In this document: one piece after another, positions 35,844-44,853 of the stretch | Position numbering within the stretch: the first letter of the stretch is position 1 | Layout: every line of letters begins with the position of its first letter | Origin: DUZB01 sp963747555 | GTDB taxonomy: Bacteria; Desulfobacterota; DSM-4660; Desulfatiglandales; Desulfatiglandaceae | Reading direction: 5' to 3' | Assembly (NCBI GenBank): GCA_963747555.1 | Contig: CAVVFZ010000009.1 | Span: 186,001 to 250,000 of the forward strand | Length of the DNA: 64,000 nt | Position numbers and translations under genes: made by a program | The notes under the pieces: model-generated | Database searches by the model: none | What the model was told of the DNA's origin: nothing | Seen by the model: the letters and a program-made list of their open reading frames with translations, nothing else

Positions 35844-36518
35844 ATGGATATTTTAGAAAAAGCGATAGCGGAAGGGAGAAGCACCCTTTCAGAATATGAG
35901 TCGAAGATTCTTCTGAAAACGTACGGCATTCCGGTTACGACAGAGATGCTTGCCACGGATATGGAAGGCCTGGTGGAAGCGGCTGGGAAAATAGGTTATC
36001 CCCTAGTTCTAAAAGGGTCTTCTCCAGAGATCGCCCATAAGACGGAAAAAGGTCTTATCAAAGTGGATATTCGAAACATAGAGGAAGCCAGGGCGGCTTT
36101 CACGGAAATTATGGGCGCCATGGACGGGGGCGACAACGCTGTTCTGGTGCAGGAAATGGTGAAAGGACAGCGAGAGCTGGTGGTGGGGCTTACACGGGAT
36201 CCGCAGTTCGGCCCCTGTGTTATGTTCGGACTTGGAGGGATCTTTACCGAGGTCCTGAAAGACATCTCTTTTCGCGTTGCACCACTGGAAAAACGAGACG
36301 CGCTTGAGATGATGCAGGATATCAAGGGGCATAAGATTCTTGAGGCGGTGAGAGGCATGGAGGCCGCTGATCTGGACCAGTTGGCCGAAATCCTTATTAC
36401 TGTTGGAAATATCGGCCTTGAAAATGATGTCATCAAAGAAATAGACATGAATCCGGTCATTTTATCGGGAAGCAGGCCAATCGCCGTGGATGCCCTGGTA
36501 GTGCTTGAGAAGTCTTAA
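35844..36518 (+). CDS. ATP-grasp subunit (beta) of an ADP-forming acyl-CoA synthetase
   Basis: Protein of 224 residues corresponding to the ATP-grasp domain of NDP-forming acetate/acyl-CoA ligases (PF13549). Visible: YESKILLKTYGIPVTTEMLA, GYPLVLKGSSPEIAHKTEKGLI, VLVQEMVKGQRELVVGLTRDPQFGPCVMFGLGGIFTEVLKD and EIDMNPVIL. These enzymes make ATP from acyl-CoA plus ADP and phosphate. The CoA-binding alpha subunit is not next to it, so it must be elsewhere or the protein must pair with another. ATG 35844 behind GAGGAG. It follows the NtrC gene by 54 bases and may be under its control. Confidence 0.9.
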   Translation: MDILEKAIAEGRSTLSEYESKILLKTYGIPVTTEMLATDMEGLVEAAGKIGYPLVLKGSSPEIAHKTEKGLIKVDIRNIEEARAAFTEIMGAMDGGDNAVLVQEMVKGQRELVVGLTRDPQFGPCVMFGLGGIFTEVLKDISFRVAPLEKRDALEMMQDIKGHKILEAVRGMEAADLDQLAEILITVGNIGLENDVIKEIDMNPVILSGSRPIAVDALVVLEKS

Positions 36519-36552
36519 AAATCAAAGCGGTTTTGGGCTATAAGGGTGTGAA

Positions 36553-38046
36553 TCAGGAGCGTCGGGGTGATGGTGTGAACATGCACAATCCGAAGCCGAC
36601 GGCCAGCAGGGTTACGGTGCCGATCACCCCGATCATTCTGGTGTTCCAGGCGCACTCCAGCCAATGCCACCTCAAAGGGAGATTTCGTGCGAATGTGGCC
36701 CAGGCAATGCTGGTTATGCTTGCCGCGACCGCCACTACAGCCTGCCAGCGTTTTACCTTCCTGAATGTCAACCCCAGCAGGAAAAGGCCGATGATTCCGC
36801 CTCCCGCAATACCTGCTAACTGCCAGCCGGTTTCAAGGGCGGTTTTGACTTGTATCATGGCCATGCCCGTTAACGTTCCGAGCATTCCCCAGGTTACGGT
36901 AAAGATCCTGAGCATGGTGAGGCACTTGCGGTCATCCGCTGTTTTGTTCAGATATCTTTTATAAAAATCGAGGAGCGTGAGTGTGGAGACGCAGTTCAGA
37001 GACGAGTCCACGCTACTCATGGCTGCAGCGAATATGGCGGCTATCAACACCCCCCTCAGACCTACGGGGAACTCCATTACAATGAAATAAGGGTATATCT
37101 TATCCCCCGTGAGAGGACCCTGGAGGGAAGCAGGAAGTGCCTCGGGATGGAGGGTATAGAAGGCGAAAAGCGCTGTGCCTATGAAGAGAAAGAGCGCTGA
37201 TACCGGGATATAGGCAATTGCGGCCATCCATACGGATCGGATGGCCTCTTTTTTTGATCGCGTAGTCTGATATCTTTGGACGTAGTTCTGGTCCACCCCG
37301 AAATTCCGAAGATTTTCCATGATTCCGTAAAGGACGACCACCCAGGCCGTGGGATTTATCAAATCCGGTTTCCAGGATCCCAGGCTGAATTTGTGGTGTT
37401 CCGCCGCGATGCGGAAGATCTGCCCCGGTCCATCGGGCATTCCGGCGATCATAATGACGACCGAGACAATGGCGCCCAATAGCAGAATGATAACCTGGAT
37501 CACATCGGTCCAGATCACGGCTTCGATGCCGCCGATGACCGTGTAAACGGTGACTCCTATTCCGGTGACGGCGATGATGGTGATGTACGACCATCCCGTC
37601 AGTTGGTGCAGCACAAGCGACACCAGGAAAAGAATCATTCCCATGCGGGCCAGGGAACCAAGCATGAAGCTGACGCTTCCATAAATGCGTGCCCAGGCCC
37701 CGAATCGCTGTTCCAGATATTCGTAGGCAGATACCTTTACCTTTGTTCTGTAAAGCGGAATGAAATACCTCGATGCTGCAAGGGCCGCAAGCGGAAGCGT
37801 CAGAGAGAACAGGAAGACATCCCAGTTGGCGTTATAAGATTGACCGGGATAGGCAAGGAAAGTGATGCTGCTGACGAAAGTGCCCAGTATGGATAGACCT
37901 ACGGCCCATCCGGGCAATCTTCCATCGGCAACCATGAAGGCCGAAGGGGTGTTGCTCCTTTTTCGAAAATAGGCTCCAAAAAGAACGACCCCCAGAAAAT
38001 AGATTGCAAGAATCAGCTTGTCAACGAGGAAGAACTTTGTTTGCAT
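36553..38046 (-). CDS. Sodium:solute symporter
   Basis: Inner-membrane carrier of 497 residues, SSS family, with about 13 hydrophobic segments. The core resembles Na+/sugar and Na+/monocarboxylate members: SILGTFVSSITFLAYPGQSYNANW, GGIEAVIWTDVIQVIILLLGAIVS, GVDQNYVQRYQTTRSKKEA and FAAAMSSVDSSLNC, the last holding the Na2-site serines. ATG 38046 begins the first helix. It is divergent from the 3-hydroxyacyl-CoA dehydrogenase gene and convergent with the acyl-CoA synthetase gene, so uptake of a short carboxylic acid would fit, but the substrate is a guess. Confidence 0.9.
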   Translation of the reverse strand: MQTKFFLVDKLILAIYFLGVVLFGAYFRKRSNTPSAFMVADGRLPGWAVGLSILGTFVSSITFLAYPGQSYNANWDVFLFSLTLPLAALAASRYFIPLYRTKVKVSAYEYLEQRFGAWARIYGSVSFMLGSLARMGMILFLVSLVLHQLTGWSYITIIAVTGIGVTVYTVIGGIEAVIWTDVIQVIILLLGAIVSVVIMIAGMPDGPGQIFRIAAEHHKFSLGSWKPDLINPTAWVVVLYGIMENLRNFGVDQNYVQRYQTTRSKKEAIRSVWMAAIAYIPVSALFLFIGTALFAFYTLHPEALPASLQGPLTGDKIYPYFIVMEFPVGLRGVLIAAIFAAAMSSVDSSLNCVSTLTLLDFYKRYLNKTADDRKCLTMLRIFTVTWGMLGTLTGMAMIQVKTALETGWQLAGIAGGGIIGLFLLGLTFRKVKRWQAVVAVAASITSIAWATFARNLPLRWHWLECAWNTRMIGVIGTVTLLAVGFGLCMFTPSPRRS

Positions 38047-38209
38047 GGCGTTTGTCCTTAAAGGTATTTTGCCCGGAAACCTAACCCAGGTCTTCTTTAT
38101 AGTCAACAAATTGGTGGAGAGAACTGCCCTGAAGTTTTGTCTTGTGAAAAATCGGGTTTCCATGCTACTTTCGATGAGACTTTAAAAAATTACAGGAGGA
38201 ATGAAGAGG

Positions 38210-39058
38210 ATGGAGATCAAAGTGATTGGCGTTGTCGGTTCGGGTCAGATGGGATCGGGAATTGCCCAGGTTGCAGCAGCCAGTGGATTGTCCGTGATTA
38301 TGCACGATATTCAAGATGCATTCGTGGAGAGAGGTTTTTCGACCATAGATAAAAGTCTTGGAAGGCTTGTGAAAAAAGAGAAAATCAGCGAGGAGGAACA
38401 GAAGGCCATTCTGGGAAGGATAGAGGGAACGACCTCTCTCGAGGATATGATCAAGACCGATTTTGTTGTGGAAGCCGCCACGGAAAATGAAAATCTGAAG
38501 CTGAAAATATTTGGAGATCTAGACGGATTTTGCAAGGAAGAAACGATCCTGTCTTCAAACACTTCATCCATTTCCATTACCAAGATCGCAGCGGCCACCA
38601 AACGTCCTGAAAAGGTTATCGGGATGCATTTCATGAACCCCGTTCCCATGATGAAACTGGTTGAAATTATAGATGGTCTGGCTACCTCGGAAGAGACTTC
38701 GCAAAGGACCCTGGAACTTGCAATAAAGATGGGAAAGACGCCGGTTCCAGCCAACGATTTCCCTGGATTCGTGGCCAACAGGATTCTTATGCCCATGATT
38801 AATGAGGCGGTTTATGCGCTCTTTGAAGGGGTCGGGAAAGCGGAAGATATTGATCAGATCATGAAGCTCGGCATGAACCATCCCATGGGGCCTTTGGCTC
38901 TGGCGGATCTGATCGGGCTGGACACCTGTCTGGCGATTATGGATGTGTTGCATAAAGGACTTGGAGACAGCAAATACCGGGCCTGTCCACTCTTGCGGAA
39001 ATATGTGGATGCCGGATGGCTTGGCAGGAAGACAGGAAGGGGTTTCTACCCGTACTGA
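38210..39058 (+). CDS. hbd: 3-hydroxybutyryl-CoA dehydrogenase
   Basis: NAD(P)-dependent 3-hydroxyacyl-CoA dehydrogenase of 282 residues. Rossmann motif GVVGSGQMGSGIAQVAAASG; active-site His in MHFMNPVPMMKLVEII; the NDFPGFVANRILMPMINEA segment and C-terminal GRKTGRGFYPY are diagnostic. Short-chain type, as in butyrate metabolism and beta-oxidation by syntrophs. ATG 38210 is preferred to ATG 38201, since the AGGAGG at 38194-38199 is only one base from the latter. No crotonase or acyl-CoA dehydrogenase gene is next to it. Confidence 0.95.
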   Translation: MEIKVIGVVGSGQMGSGIAQVAAASGLSVIMHDIQDAFVERGFSTIDKSLGRLVKKEKISEEEQKAILGRIEGTTSLEDMIKTDFVVEAATENENLKLKIFGDLDGFCKEETILSSNTSSISITKIAAATKRPEKVIGMHFMNPVPMMKLVEIIDGLATSEETSQRTLELAIKMGKTPVPANDFPGFVANRILMPMINEAVYALFEGVGKAEDIDQIMKLGMNHPMGPLALADLIGLDTCLAIMDVLHKGLGDSKYRACPLLRKYVDAGWLGRKTGRGFYPY

Positions 39059-39237
39059 CCAGATGGTCTTTTTCGGCAGGCGTTCACGGCTTGCGGTTAT
39101 CGGTTCAAGATTAAAAGAGTTGTGGACCGCAAACCGTGAACCATTGCCCTGTTCGTTACGGATTGCATACCCGAGGGGTTTGTGGTACATGGGATGTTTG
39201 GGAGCGAATGATTTCTGACCTTAAGGGAGGGGATATA

Positions 39238-39618
39238 ATGGCGAAGATATTAATTGTAGATGATGAAGAACATATTCGTTATCTCTATTCCGAGGAGTTA
39301 AGCGATGCCGGTTATGATGTGATCACGGCGGAGAGTGGTTACCTCCTCATGGAAAAAATTGAAGAGGAAAAACCTGATCTGGTCGTGCTGGATATCAAGA
39401 TGGTCGATTACAATGGCCTGGATCTTTTGCAGGATATCCGGAATCGATTCTATGATCTTCCCGTGGTTTTGTGCACTGCCTACGATACTTTTAAAGAAGA
39501 TATGAAATCGATTTCAGCCGATTACTATGTCATCAAATCGTTTGATCTCACAGAACTGAAGAATAAAATTGCACTGGCCCTTGAAAGCCGCCCGGAACCG
39601 GAAGAAGAAGAGGAATAG
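39238..39618 (+). CDS. Single-domain response regulator
   Basis: Receiver-only protein of 126 residues: DDEE acidic patch near residue 9, phospho-acceptor Asp in LVVLDIKMVDYNGLDLL, Thr in CTAYDTF, Lys in YVIKSFDLTEL, and an acidic tail (PEPEEEEE). No output domain. ATG 39238 follows AAGGGAGGGG. Probably part of the nearby phosphorelay (30.9-35.8 kb), though a gap of 3.4 kb separates them. Confidence 0.92.
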   Translation: MAKILIVDDEEHIRYLYSEELSDAGYDVITAESGYLLMEKIEEEKPDLVVLDIKMVDYNGLDLLQDIRNRFYDLPVVLCTAYDTFKEDMKSISADYYVIKSFDLTELKNKIALALESRPEPEEEEE

Positions 39619-39652
39619 GGGATCTCGGAGACGCTCCTGTTGTTCACTTCTT

Positions 39653-40123
39653 TCACTTGTGGTATTTTTCCCCTTTCATGATGGTGCAGGCCCTGTAGAG
39701 TTGTTCCAACAAAATGAGCCTTACCATTTCATGGGTGAACGTCAAGGGCGAGAGGGACAGCACTTCATGGGCGGATGAAATGGCCTCCGGCGACAATCCC
39801 AACGGCCCCCCGGTAATAAAGGCCAGCCGGGAGTTCGAGGAAAGAAGCTTGTCGATTTTTTCCGCAAGACCGGGGGAGTCGTACATCTTTCCTGAGGGAT
39901 CCATGGCAATGACATGATCTCTTTTGTTTACAATGGCTTCGATGGAACGCCCTTCTTCAGCAATGATATCCGATTCCCTGCTTCCTTTACGTATCTTTGA
40001 TGGTTTCACTTCCACCCATTCCGCGGTGATATAGCGCCTCAGACGTTCCAGATAAAACACTTCTCCTTTCCTCAAAAAGTCTTCCTTGGTGCGCCCCACC
40101 ACAATCATTTTGATTTTAGCCAT
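39653..40123 (-). CDS. rlmH: 23S rRNA (pseudouridine1915-N3)-methyltransferase
   Basis: SPOUT-fold methyltransferase of 156 residues acting on the 70S ribosome. The knotted SAM site is LAFITGGPLGLSPEA, with the C-terminal family sequence FTHEMVRLILLEQLYRACTIMKGEKYHK. Ribosome-binding site AAAGAGGAAAAAGGG before ATG 40123. Convergent with the receiver gene and divergent from mlaE. Confidence 0.98.
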   Translation of the reverse strand: MAKIKMIVVGRTKEDFLRKGEVFYLERLRRYITAEWVEVKPSKIRKGSRESDIIAEEGRSIEAIVNKRDHVIAMDPSGKMYDSPGLAEKIDKLLSSNSRLAFITGGPLGLSPEAISSAHEVLSLSPLTFTHEMVRLILLEQLYRACTIMKGEKYHK

Positions 40124-40186
40124 GCCCTTTTTCCTCTTTAACTGTAAACCGGCAACAATGAACCGAATAATATACCCCCTGACAAA

Positions 40187-41026
40187 ATGATTATCAACCC
40201 CAGAAAAATTTTGACTTTCGAGATCGGTTCTGACAAACTTGCCGCCATGAATGGAATCAGAACATTGGGGGCGTTTGCCCTGGAGTATATTGGAAGAATG
40301 GGCGTCATGGGCCTGTTCTTTTTCAAGACCCTATTCTTCATGATCACGCCTCCGCTGAAGTTCATGCGGCTTCTCAAGCAGATCAGATTTGTGGGACTGC
40401 ACTCCGTTCTGGTCATTATCTTGACGGGTGGATTTTCAGGGATGGTCTTGGGGTTTCAGGGATATTACACACTCAATCGATTCGGTTCGGATGCCTTCCT
40501 GGGGCCCATGGTCGGCCTGGCACTGATCAAGGAACTGGGCCCGGTAATTGCCGCGCTTATGGTGACGGGCAGGGCGGGTTCGGCTATTGCGGCTGAAATA
40601 GGCATCATGCGAATGAGCGAGCAGATTGATGCGCTGGAACTGATGGGGCTGAACCCCTATCGTTATCTGGTTGTCCCCAATCTCCTGGCCGCCATGATTT
40701 CTCTGCCGCTGTTGACCGCCATTTTTGATGTCATGGGGATATTCGGGGGATATCTTATAGGCGGTAAGCTTCTCGGGGTTGGATCAGGCACCTACTTTGG
40801 TGAAATGGCAAACTATGTGAAAATAGATGATGTGGTGGAGGGGATTTATAAATCTTTCAGCTTTGGCGTCATTATTGCGTGGGTTTGTTGTTTTAAGGGA
40901 TATTATGCGGGCATTTTTACGGGCTTTGGATCTGAGGGCGTCAGCAAAGCAACCACCCAGGCAGTGGTTCTGTCTTCTGTCCTGATTCTTGTCTGGGATT
41001 ATTTTATGACCTCCATCCTTTTTTGA
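40187..41026 (+). CDS. mlaE: Mla phospholipid ABC transporter, permease MlaE
   Basis: Inner-membrane permease of the MlaFEDB lipid transporter, 279 residues. Typical MlaE sequence: TGGFSGMVLGFQGYYTL, VTGRAGSAIAAEIGIMRMSEQIDALELMGLNPYRYLVVP and a C-terminal ATTQAVVLSSVLILVWDYFMTSI. No clear ribosome-binding site is seen for ATG 40187; ATG 40247 would give 259 residues, the usual family length, and may be the true start. First gene of an mlaEFDCA operon. Confidence 0.94.
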   Translation: MIINPRKILTFEIGSDKLAAMNGIRTLGAFALEYIGRMGVMGLFFFKTLFFMITPPLKFMRLLKQIRFVGLHSVLVIILTGGFSGMVLGFQGYYTLNRFGSDAFLGPMVGLALIKELGPVIAALMVTGRAGSAIAAEIGIMRMSEQIDALELMGLNPYRYLVVPNLLAAMISLPLLTAIFDVMGIFGGYLIGGKLLGVGSGTYFGEMANYVKIDDVVEGIYKSFSFGVIIAWVCCFKGYYAGIFTGFGSEGVSKATTQAVVLSSVLILVWDYFMTSILF

Positions 41027-41052
41027 TTTTTAGAGGAAGACAAACATTTGTC

Positions 41053-41820
41053 ATGATAGAGATCGAAAAGCTCCGCAGATCCTTTGATGGGAAAGAAGTG
41101 TTGCAAGGTATCTCTCTCAAGATTAGAAAGGGAGAAGTCCTTTGTCTTATCGGGACGAGCGGTTGCGGAAAGAGCGTCCTATTAAAGCACGTGGCTGGCC
41201 TGTTGAAACCGGACAGCGGGAGGGTGCTTATAAACGGTGAAAATCTGGCTACGGCAAAGGCCGGCAAGCTGCGTGCCCTGCGAAGCCGTCTGGGATTCCT
41301 TTTCCAAGGGGGAGCGCTGTTCGATTCCTTGAACATCCTCGAAAATGTGGCCTTTCCTTTGAAAGAAAAAACCCATCTGAGCGATGAACTTGTGCAGAGC
41401 AGGGCGATGAAGGAACTGGAGAGCGTGGGGCTTTCCGGATCGGAACACAAATATCCTTCCCAGCTCAGTGGGGGGATGATTAAGAGGGCGGCGCTGGCCA
41501 GGGCACTGGTAATGGACCCGGAGATCATGCTCTTTGATGAGCCTACTACCGGTCTTGATCCGGTGACAGGCCGTGCCATCCTCAAACTGATTGATTCTTG
41601 TCACAAGCGGTTTTCGTTTACGGGGATCATCGTAACCCATGAAATTCCAAATGTTTTTTCGATCGTAGACCGGGTGGCTATGCTGCATGAAGGAAAAGTA
41701 CTGGGGGAGGGAACTCCGCCGGAATTCATGTCTTTGAAAAATCCCGCCATCCAGGCGTTTGTCGGCGGATACGGATGGGAAAAGAAGGAGCAAAGGGGGA
41801 ACATTGATGAAGAAATTTGA
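41053..41820 (+). CDS. mlaF: Mla phospholipid ABC transporter, ATP-binding protein MlaF
   Basis: ABC ATPase of 255 residues. Walker A is GTSGCGKS, Q-loop FLFQGGALFDSLN (the MlaF-type FQxGALFDS), signature in the form LSGGMIKRAALARAL, Walker B IMLFDEPTTGLDP and the H-loop VTHEI. It drives MlaE to move phospholipid between the inner membrane and the periplasmic MlaC shuttle. ATG 41053 chosen since it opens the conserved N-terminal strand. The last 14 bases overlap mlaD. Confidence 0.95.
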   Translation: MIEIEKLRRSFDGKEVLQGISLKIRKGEVLCLIGTSGCGKSVLLKHVAGLLKPDSGRVLINGENLATAKAGKLRALRSRLGFLFQGGALFDSLNILENVAFPLKEKTHLSDELVQSRAMKELESVGLSGSEHKYPSQLSGGMIKRAALARALVMDPEIMLFDEPTTGLDPVTGRAILKLIDSCHKRFSFTGIIVTHEIPNVFSIVDRVAMLHEGKVLGEGTPPEFMSLKNPAIQAFVGGYGWEKKEQRGNIDEEI

Positions 41821-42247
41821 CCTGGAGCTGGCTGTGGGATTTTTTATGATTATCGGCATGGTCTGTCTTGGTTACCTGTCCGTGAAACTCGGCGGGATAG
41901 ATTTCCTGGAAAATGGAGGATATGAACTGGAAGCCATCTTTTCAAGCAGTGGCGGCTTGAAACCGGGTTCGTCAGTGGTTATAGCCGGTGTGGATGTGGG
42001 GCGTGTGAAAGGAGTTTCCCTGGACAACTACGAAGCCAAGGTTTCCATGGACCTACCCAAAGGACTGAAAATCCAGGAAGATGCCATCGTCTCCATTAAG
42101 ACCAGGGGATTGATTGGAGAAAAATATGTGGAGATCACTCCGGGTGGCTCCGAAGAGATCCTCAAGCCGGGAGGCCGGATCAGAGATACGCAGCCTCCGG
42201 TTGATCTGGAACAGCTCATATCAAGCTATGTTTTCGGGAAGATTTAA
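41807..42247 (+). CDS. mlaD: Mla substrate-binding MCE protein MlaD
   Basis: Periplasmic MCE protein of 146 residues anchored by one N-terminal helix (about 8-27, LAVGFFMIIGMVCLGYLSVKL). The MCE domain shows the family pattern FSSSGGLKPGSSVVIAGVDVGRVKGVSLD and IKTRGLIGEKYVEITPGGS. It forms a hexameric ring over MlaE. Starts inside the end of mlaF. Confidence 0.95.
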   Translation: MKKFDLELAVGFFMIIGMVCLGYLSVKLGGIDFLENGGYELEAIFSSSGGLKPGSSVVIAGVDVGRVKGVSLDNYEAKVSMDLPKGLKIQEDAIVSIKTRGLIGEKYVEITPGGSEEILKPGGRIRDTQPPVDLEQLISSYVFGKI

Positions 42248-42276
42248 ACCACTGATAACTGTCGAGGGAGGCACGT

Positions 42277-42881
42277 ATGCATTGCAGGCGCCTTAAATTG
42301 GTTCCAATTTTCTTTTTTATCGTGATCTTGTTCAGCCCGTTTGCGACCTATGGCGGCTACGCCGATGGAGGGCGTGAAAGATACAACCGATAAGATCATC
42401 GCCATTGTTACTGATCCTGCCCTGAAGGCGCCCTGAGAAGAAAGAGGAAAAGGACAGGTTGATCAGGACTGCCGTTGACGAGCGGTTTGACTGGGAAGAG
42501 ATGTCAAAAAGGACGTTGGCCAGGCACTGGTCGGCAAGAACGCCGGAGGAAAAGAAAGAATTTGTCCGCCTGTTTGCAAAATTGCTTGAGCGCACCTATC
42601 TCGACAAGGTGGAAGATTATTCCGGCGAAAAGGTCCTGTATGTAAGTGAGGCGGTGGATGGAAAATACGCAACGGTTTCCGTCAAGATCGTAACGAGGAA
42701 GGATACGGAGATCTCGGTCCTGTACAGACTCAAGCACGATGAAGATAAATGGCTGGTTTATGACATCGTTATTGAAGGGGTGAGCCTCATCAATAATTAC
42801 CGGAAACAGTTCAACAGCATCATCGTCCGGGATTCTTACAAAGAGCTCGTGAAAAAACTCAGGGAAAAGGTAGAGAAATGA
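42277..42881 (+). pseudogene. mlaC: mlaC (Ttg2D-type periplasmic phospholipid shuttle) broken by two frameshifts
   Basis: The reading frame opens at ATG 42277 behind AGGGAGG with a signal peptide (LVPIFFFIVILFSPFATYGG), then the family sequence continues in the next frame as TPMEGVKDTTDKIIAIVTDPALKAP (shift near 42355-42365), and again in the third frame as EKKEEKDRLIRTAVDERFDWEEMSKRTL (shift near 42432-42437), running cleanly to TGA 42881. The rest (KEFVRLFAKLLERTYLDKVEDYSGEK, KWLVYDIVIEGVSLINNYRKQF) is standard MlaC. Two single-base changes in the same direction within about 80 bases break the signal peptide away from the mature protein. Either a real inactivation or two sequencing errors. 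All other mla genes are intact. Confidence 0.8.
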
Positions 42882-43885
42882 CCATGCCGGTTCATCTTTC
42901 GGAGGACCCTGTCGATAGGAGAAGCGCCGTGCTGAGGGAAGACGGCCTCGGTCTTTTAAATCACGGCTTTGGCATGCCGGCCGTTTTTGTCTCCTTTCTT
43001 CTTTTTTTGTTTTTCTGTGGATCTCCTGCCTGGGGCATTTCGGAAACCCCTGCCTCTTTTCAGGGTGAAAGTCCTTTCCATGCAGAGACGGAGGCCCATG
43101 AGATTACCGGTCCGCATGCAGGCGGGAACCGCTATTTGTGGAAAGAGCCTGTAGGAAGCGATCAGGGTTTGGAGGTGGCCGGGCTTCAGGGTTCCCGGCC
43201 CACTCCTTCGCCGGAAAAGGAGCCCGACAAGGAGAAGCAGGGGGGGAATAACTGGATGGATCAAGAAGAATCGGCGTCGCCTCTTCCCGACCCGCTGGAA
43301 CCGGTGAACCGTGCCTTCTTCCATTTTAACGATAAACTCTATTTTTGGGTCCTCAAACCGGTTGGCCAGGGATATGAAAAAGTGATTCCCCTTCTGCTCA
43401 GGGTATCCGTTCGCAATTTTTTTTCCAATCTGATGATGCCCGTACGAGCAATCAGCTGTCTCCTGCAGGGAAAGTTCAAAGGGGCGGGCATTGAGGTGAC
43501 CCGATTCATGGTCAATACCTCCGCAGGTTTTTTCGGCCTGCAGGATGTGGCAAAAATCGCCTTGGATATGTCCGTTCAGGATGAAGACCTGGGGCAGACC
43601 CTGGCTTTTTACGGCATTGGTCCGGGATTCTACCTGGACCTGCCTTTTTTAGGCCCCACAACGCTCAGGGGGGCTGTTGGCAGGGGGGGGGAGGCCTTCA
43701 TCAATCCACTGAATTACCTTGTGGATGAATGGTGGCCGAATATGTTTACCAGGACCTTTGAAATTGTCAACAATACGTCTCTGAGAATCGGGGAATATGA
43801 GGCCTTGAAGGAGGCATCTCTCGATCCCTACATTGCCATGAGAGATGCTTACTACCAGTTTCGTCTGAGTCAAATCGAAAAATAG
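42878..43885 (+). CDS. mlaA: MlaA/VacJ family outer-membrane lipid-transfer protein
   Basis: Protein of 335 residues whose C-terminal 200 residues (from PDPLEPVNRAFFHFNDKLYFWVLKPVGQGYEKVIP) are a typical MlaA domain, including GIGPGFYLDLPFLGPTTLRGAVG. MlaA sits in the outer membrane and removes misplaced phospholipids from the outer leaflet. The N-terminal 140 residues are unusual: a hydrophobic stretch at about 33-52 (VFVSFLLFLFFCGSPAWG), then a low-complexity, Pro/Glu-rich linker. The signal is not a clean lipobox. The ATG overlaps the mlaC stop (ATGA). Confidence 0.92.
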   Translation: MTMPVHLSEDPVDRRSAVLREDGLGLLNHGFGMPAVFVSFLLFLFFCGSPAWGISETPASFQGESPFHAETEAHEITGPHAGGNRYLWKEPVGSDQGLEVAGLQGSRPTPSPEKEPDKEKQGGNNWMDQEESASPLPDPLEPVNRAFFHFNDKLYFWVLKPVGQGYEKVIPLLLRVSVRNFFSNLMMPVRAISCLLQGKFKGAGIEVTRFMVNTSAGFFGLQDVAKIALDMSVQDEDLGQTLAFYGIGPGFYLDLPFLGPTTLRGAVGRGGEAFINPLNYLVDEWWPNMFTRTFEIVNNTSLRIGEYEALKEASLDPYIAMRDAYYQFRLSQIEK

Positions 43886-43893
43886 GGTTCGTT

Positions 43894-44853
43894 TCACTCA
43901 CTCATGAGCTTATTGTCCATGTACTCCCTTATGCGTATGCAGGATTGCTCCACGACCTCATTTTCCGGGACGGCGGCTGACGGCTTGATAATGCCCTGCT
44001 CCCCCAAGATCTTTTTAACAACCTCCACAGGGAATTCCTGACAGGCTTCACTGATTGCCCTCAGGCAGTTGCCGGTTTCCCAGATCTGCCGAAGATGATC
44101 GGGGTATCTGTATTGCTGGTCCATCTGCTGCAGGGATGATCGACTTATCCTTCCCCAGGCCCTCGGGGCCAGGTTGGCGCTAAGGGAGGTTGTTCCGCTC
44201 GTGCTGGGATAATCCAGGAAGCGTACTTCGTCTCCATCATAAATCCTGAAACCGGAATTTTTTCGGCACGCAGCCTGATAATGATGGCCTCTTTCCAGTG
44301 ATCCGGAAAAGATAAGCCCCGCCATGCCTTCCAGTTCGCAGAGTTCTTTTAAAACGGCTGTCCGAATATTGTTTCTTTTGAACGGTTTCTTCAACGAGGA
44401 GACGATGACCGGATCATTGTGAAGGATAATGGGTATCTCTATAACGGAAAGGAACTGTTTGTAATATTCTGCCAGGCCTCGGTTGCTGTGATAGAGAAGG
44501 GGCGTATCGACAAGAAGCAGATTCGAAGCATTCCCCGCGAGTTCAAGCCTCGTTTTTTGAACGGCCGAGGCTGTCTCCATGGTCTGTTCTTCGTAAAACC
44601 CCGTAATCCAGAGAAAAAGACAAACAGGGCGGTCTTTGAGATGAAGGATGGTCTCTTGGAGGAGTATAAGCCTTTGATCCAGAGAAAGCCTGGTGCCTTC
44701 TCCTACTCGGGGACTTGCCAGAAAAATTCCCTGGACATGGGGTGAAACACGCTCGATCAGTCTTTTCAGTCCTGGAATATCGATCGTTCCATCGCTTTCA
44801 AATGGCGTAATCAGTTCAGCGATGAGTCCCCTTGGGGCTGCGAAGGCCTCCAT
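43894..44853 (-). CDS. DapA-like aldolase-fold protein lacking catalytic residues
   Basis: Protein of 319 residues with the dihydrodipicolinate synthase/N-acetylneuraminate lyase fold: RGLIAELITPFESDGTIDIPGLKRLIERV at the N-terminus and YYKQFLSVIEIPIILHNDP. The key residues are changed. The YNxP tyrosine is His (LHNDP), the Schiff-base lysine position (GIKE in DapA) reads LIFSGS, and the GTTGE motif reads ASPRVGEG. It probably does not carry out the usual aldol reaction. Its ATG 44853 lies inside the end of kdsD (38-base overlap), implying coupled translation and a link to Kdo or sugar acid metabolism, but no function can be named. Confidence 0.78.
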   Translation of the reverse strand: MEAFAAPRGLIAELITPFESDGTIDIPGLKRLIERVSPHVQGIFLASPRVGEGTRLSLDQRLILLQETILHLKDRPVCLFLWITGFYEEQTMETASAVQKTRLELAGNASNLLLVDTPLLYHSNRGLAEYYKQFLSVIEIPIILHNDPVIVSSLKKPFKRNNIRTAVLKELCELEGMAGLIFSGSLERGHHYQAACRKNSGFRIYDGDEVRFLDYPSTSGTTSLSANLAPRAWGRISRSSLQQMDQQYRYPDHLRQIWETGNCLRAISEACQEFPVEVVKKILGEQGIIKPSAAVPENEVVEQSCIRIREYMDNKLMSE

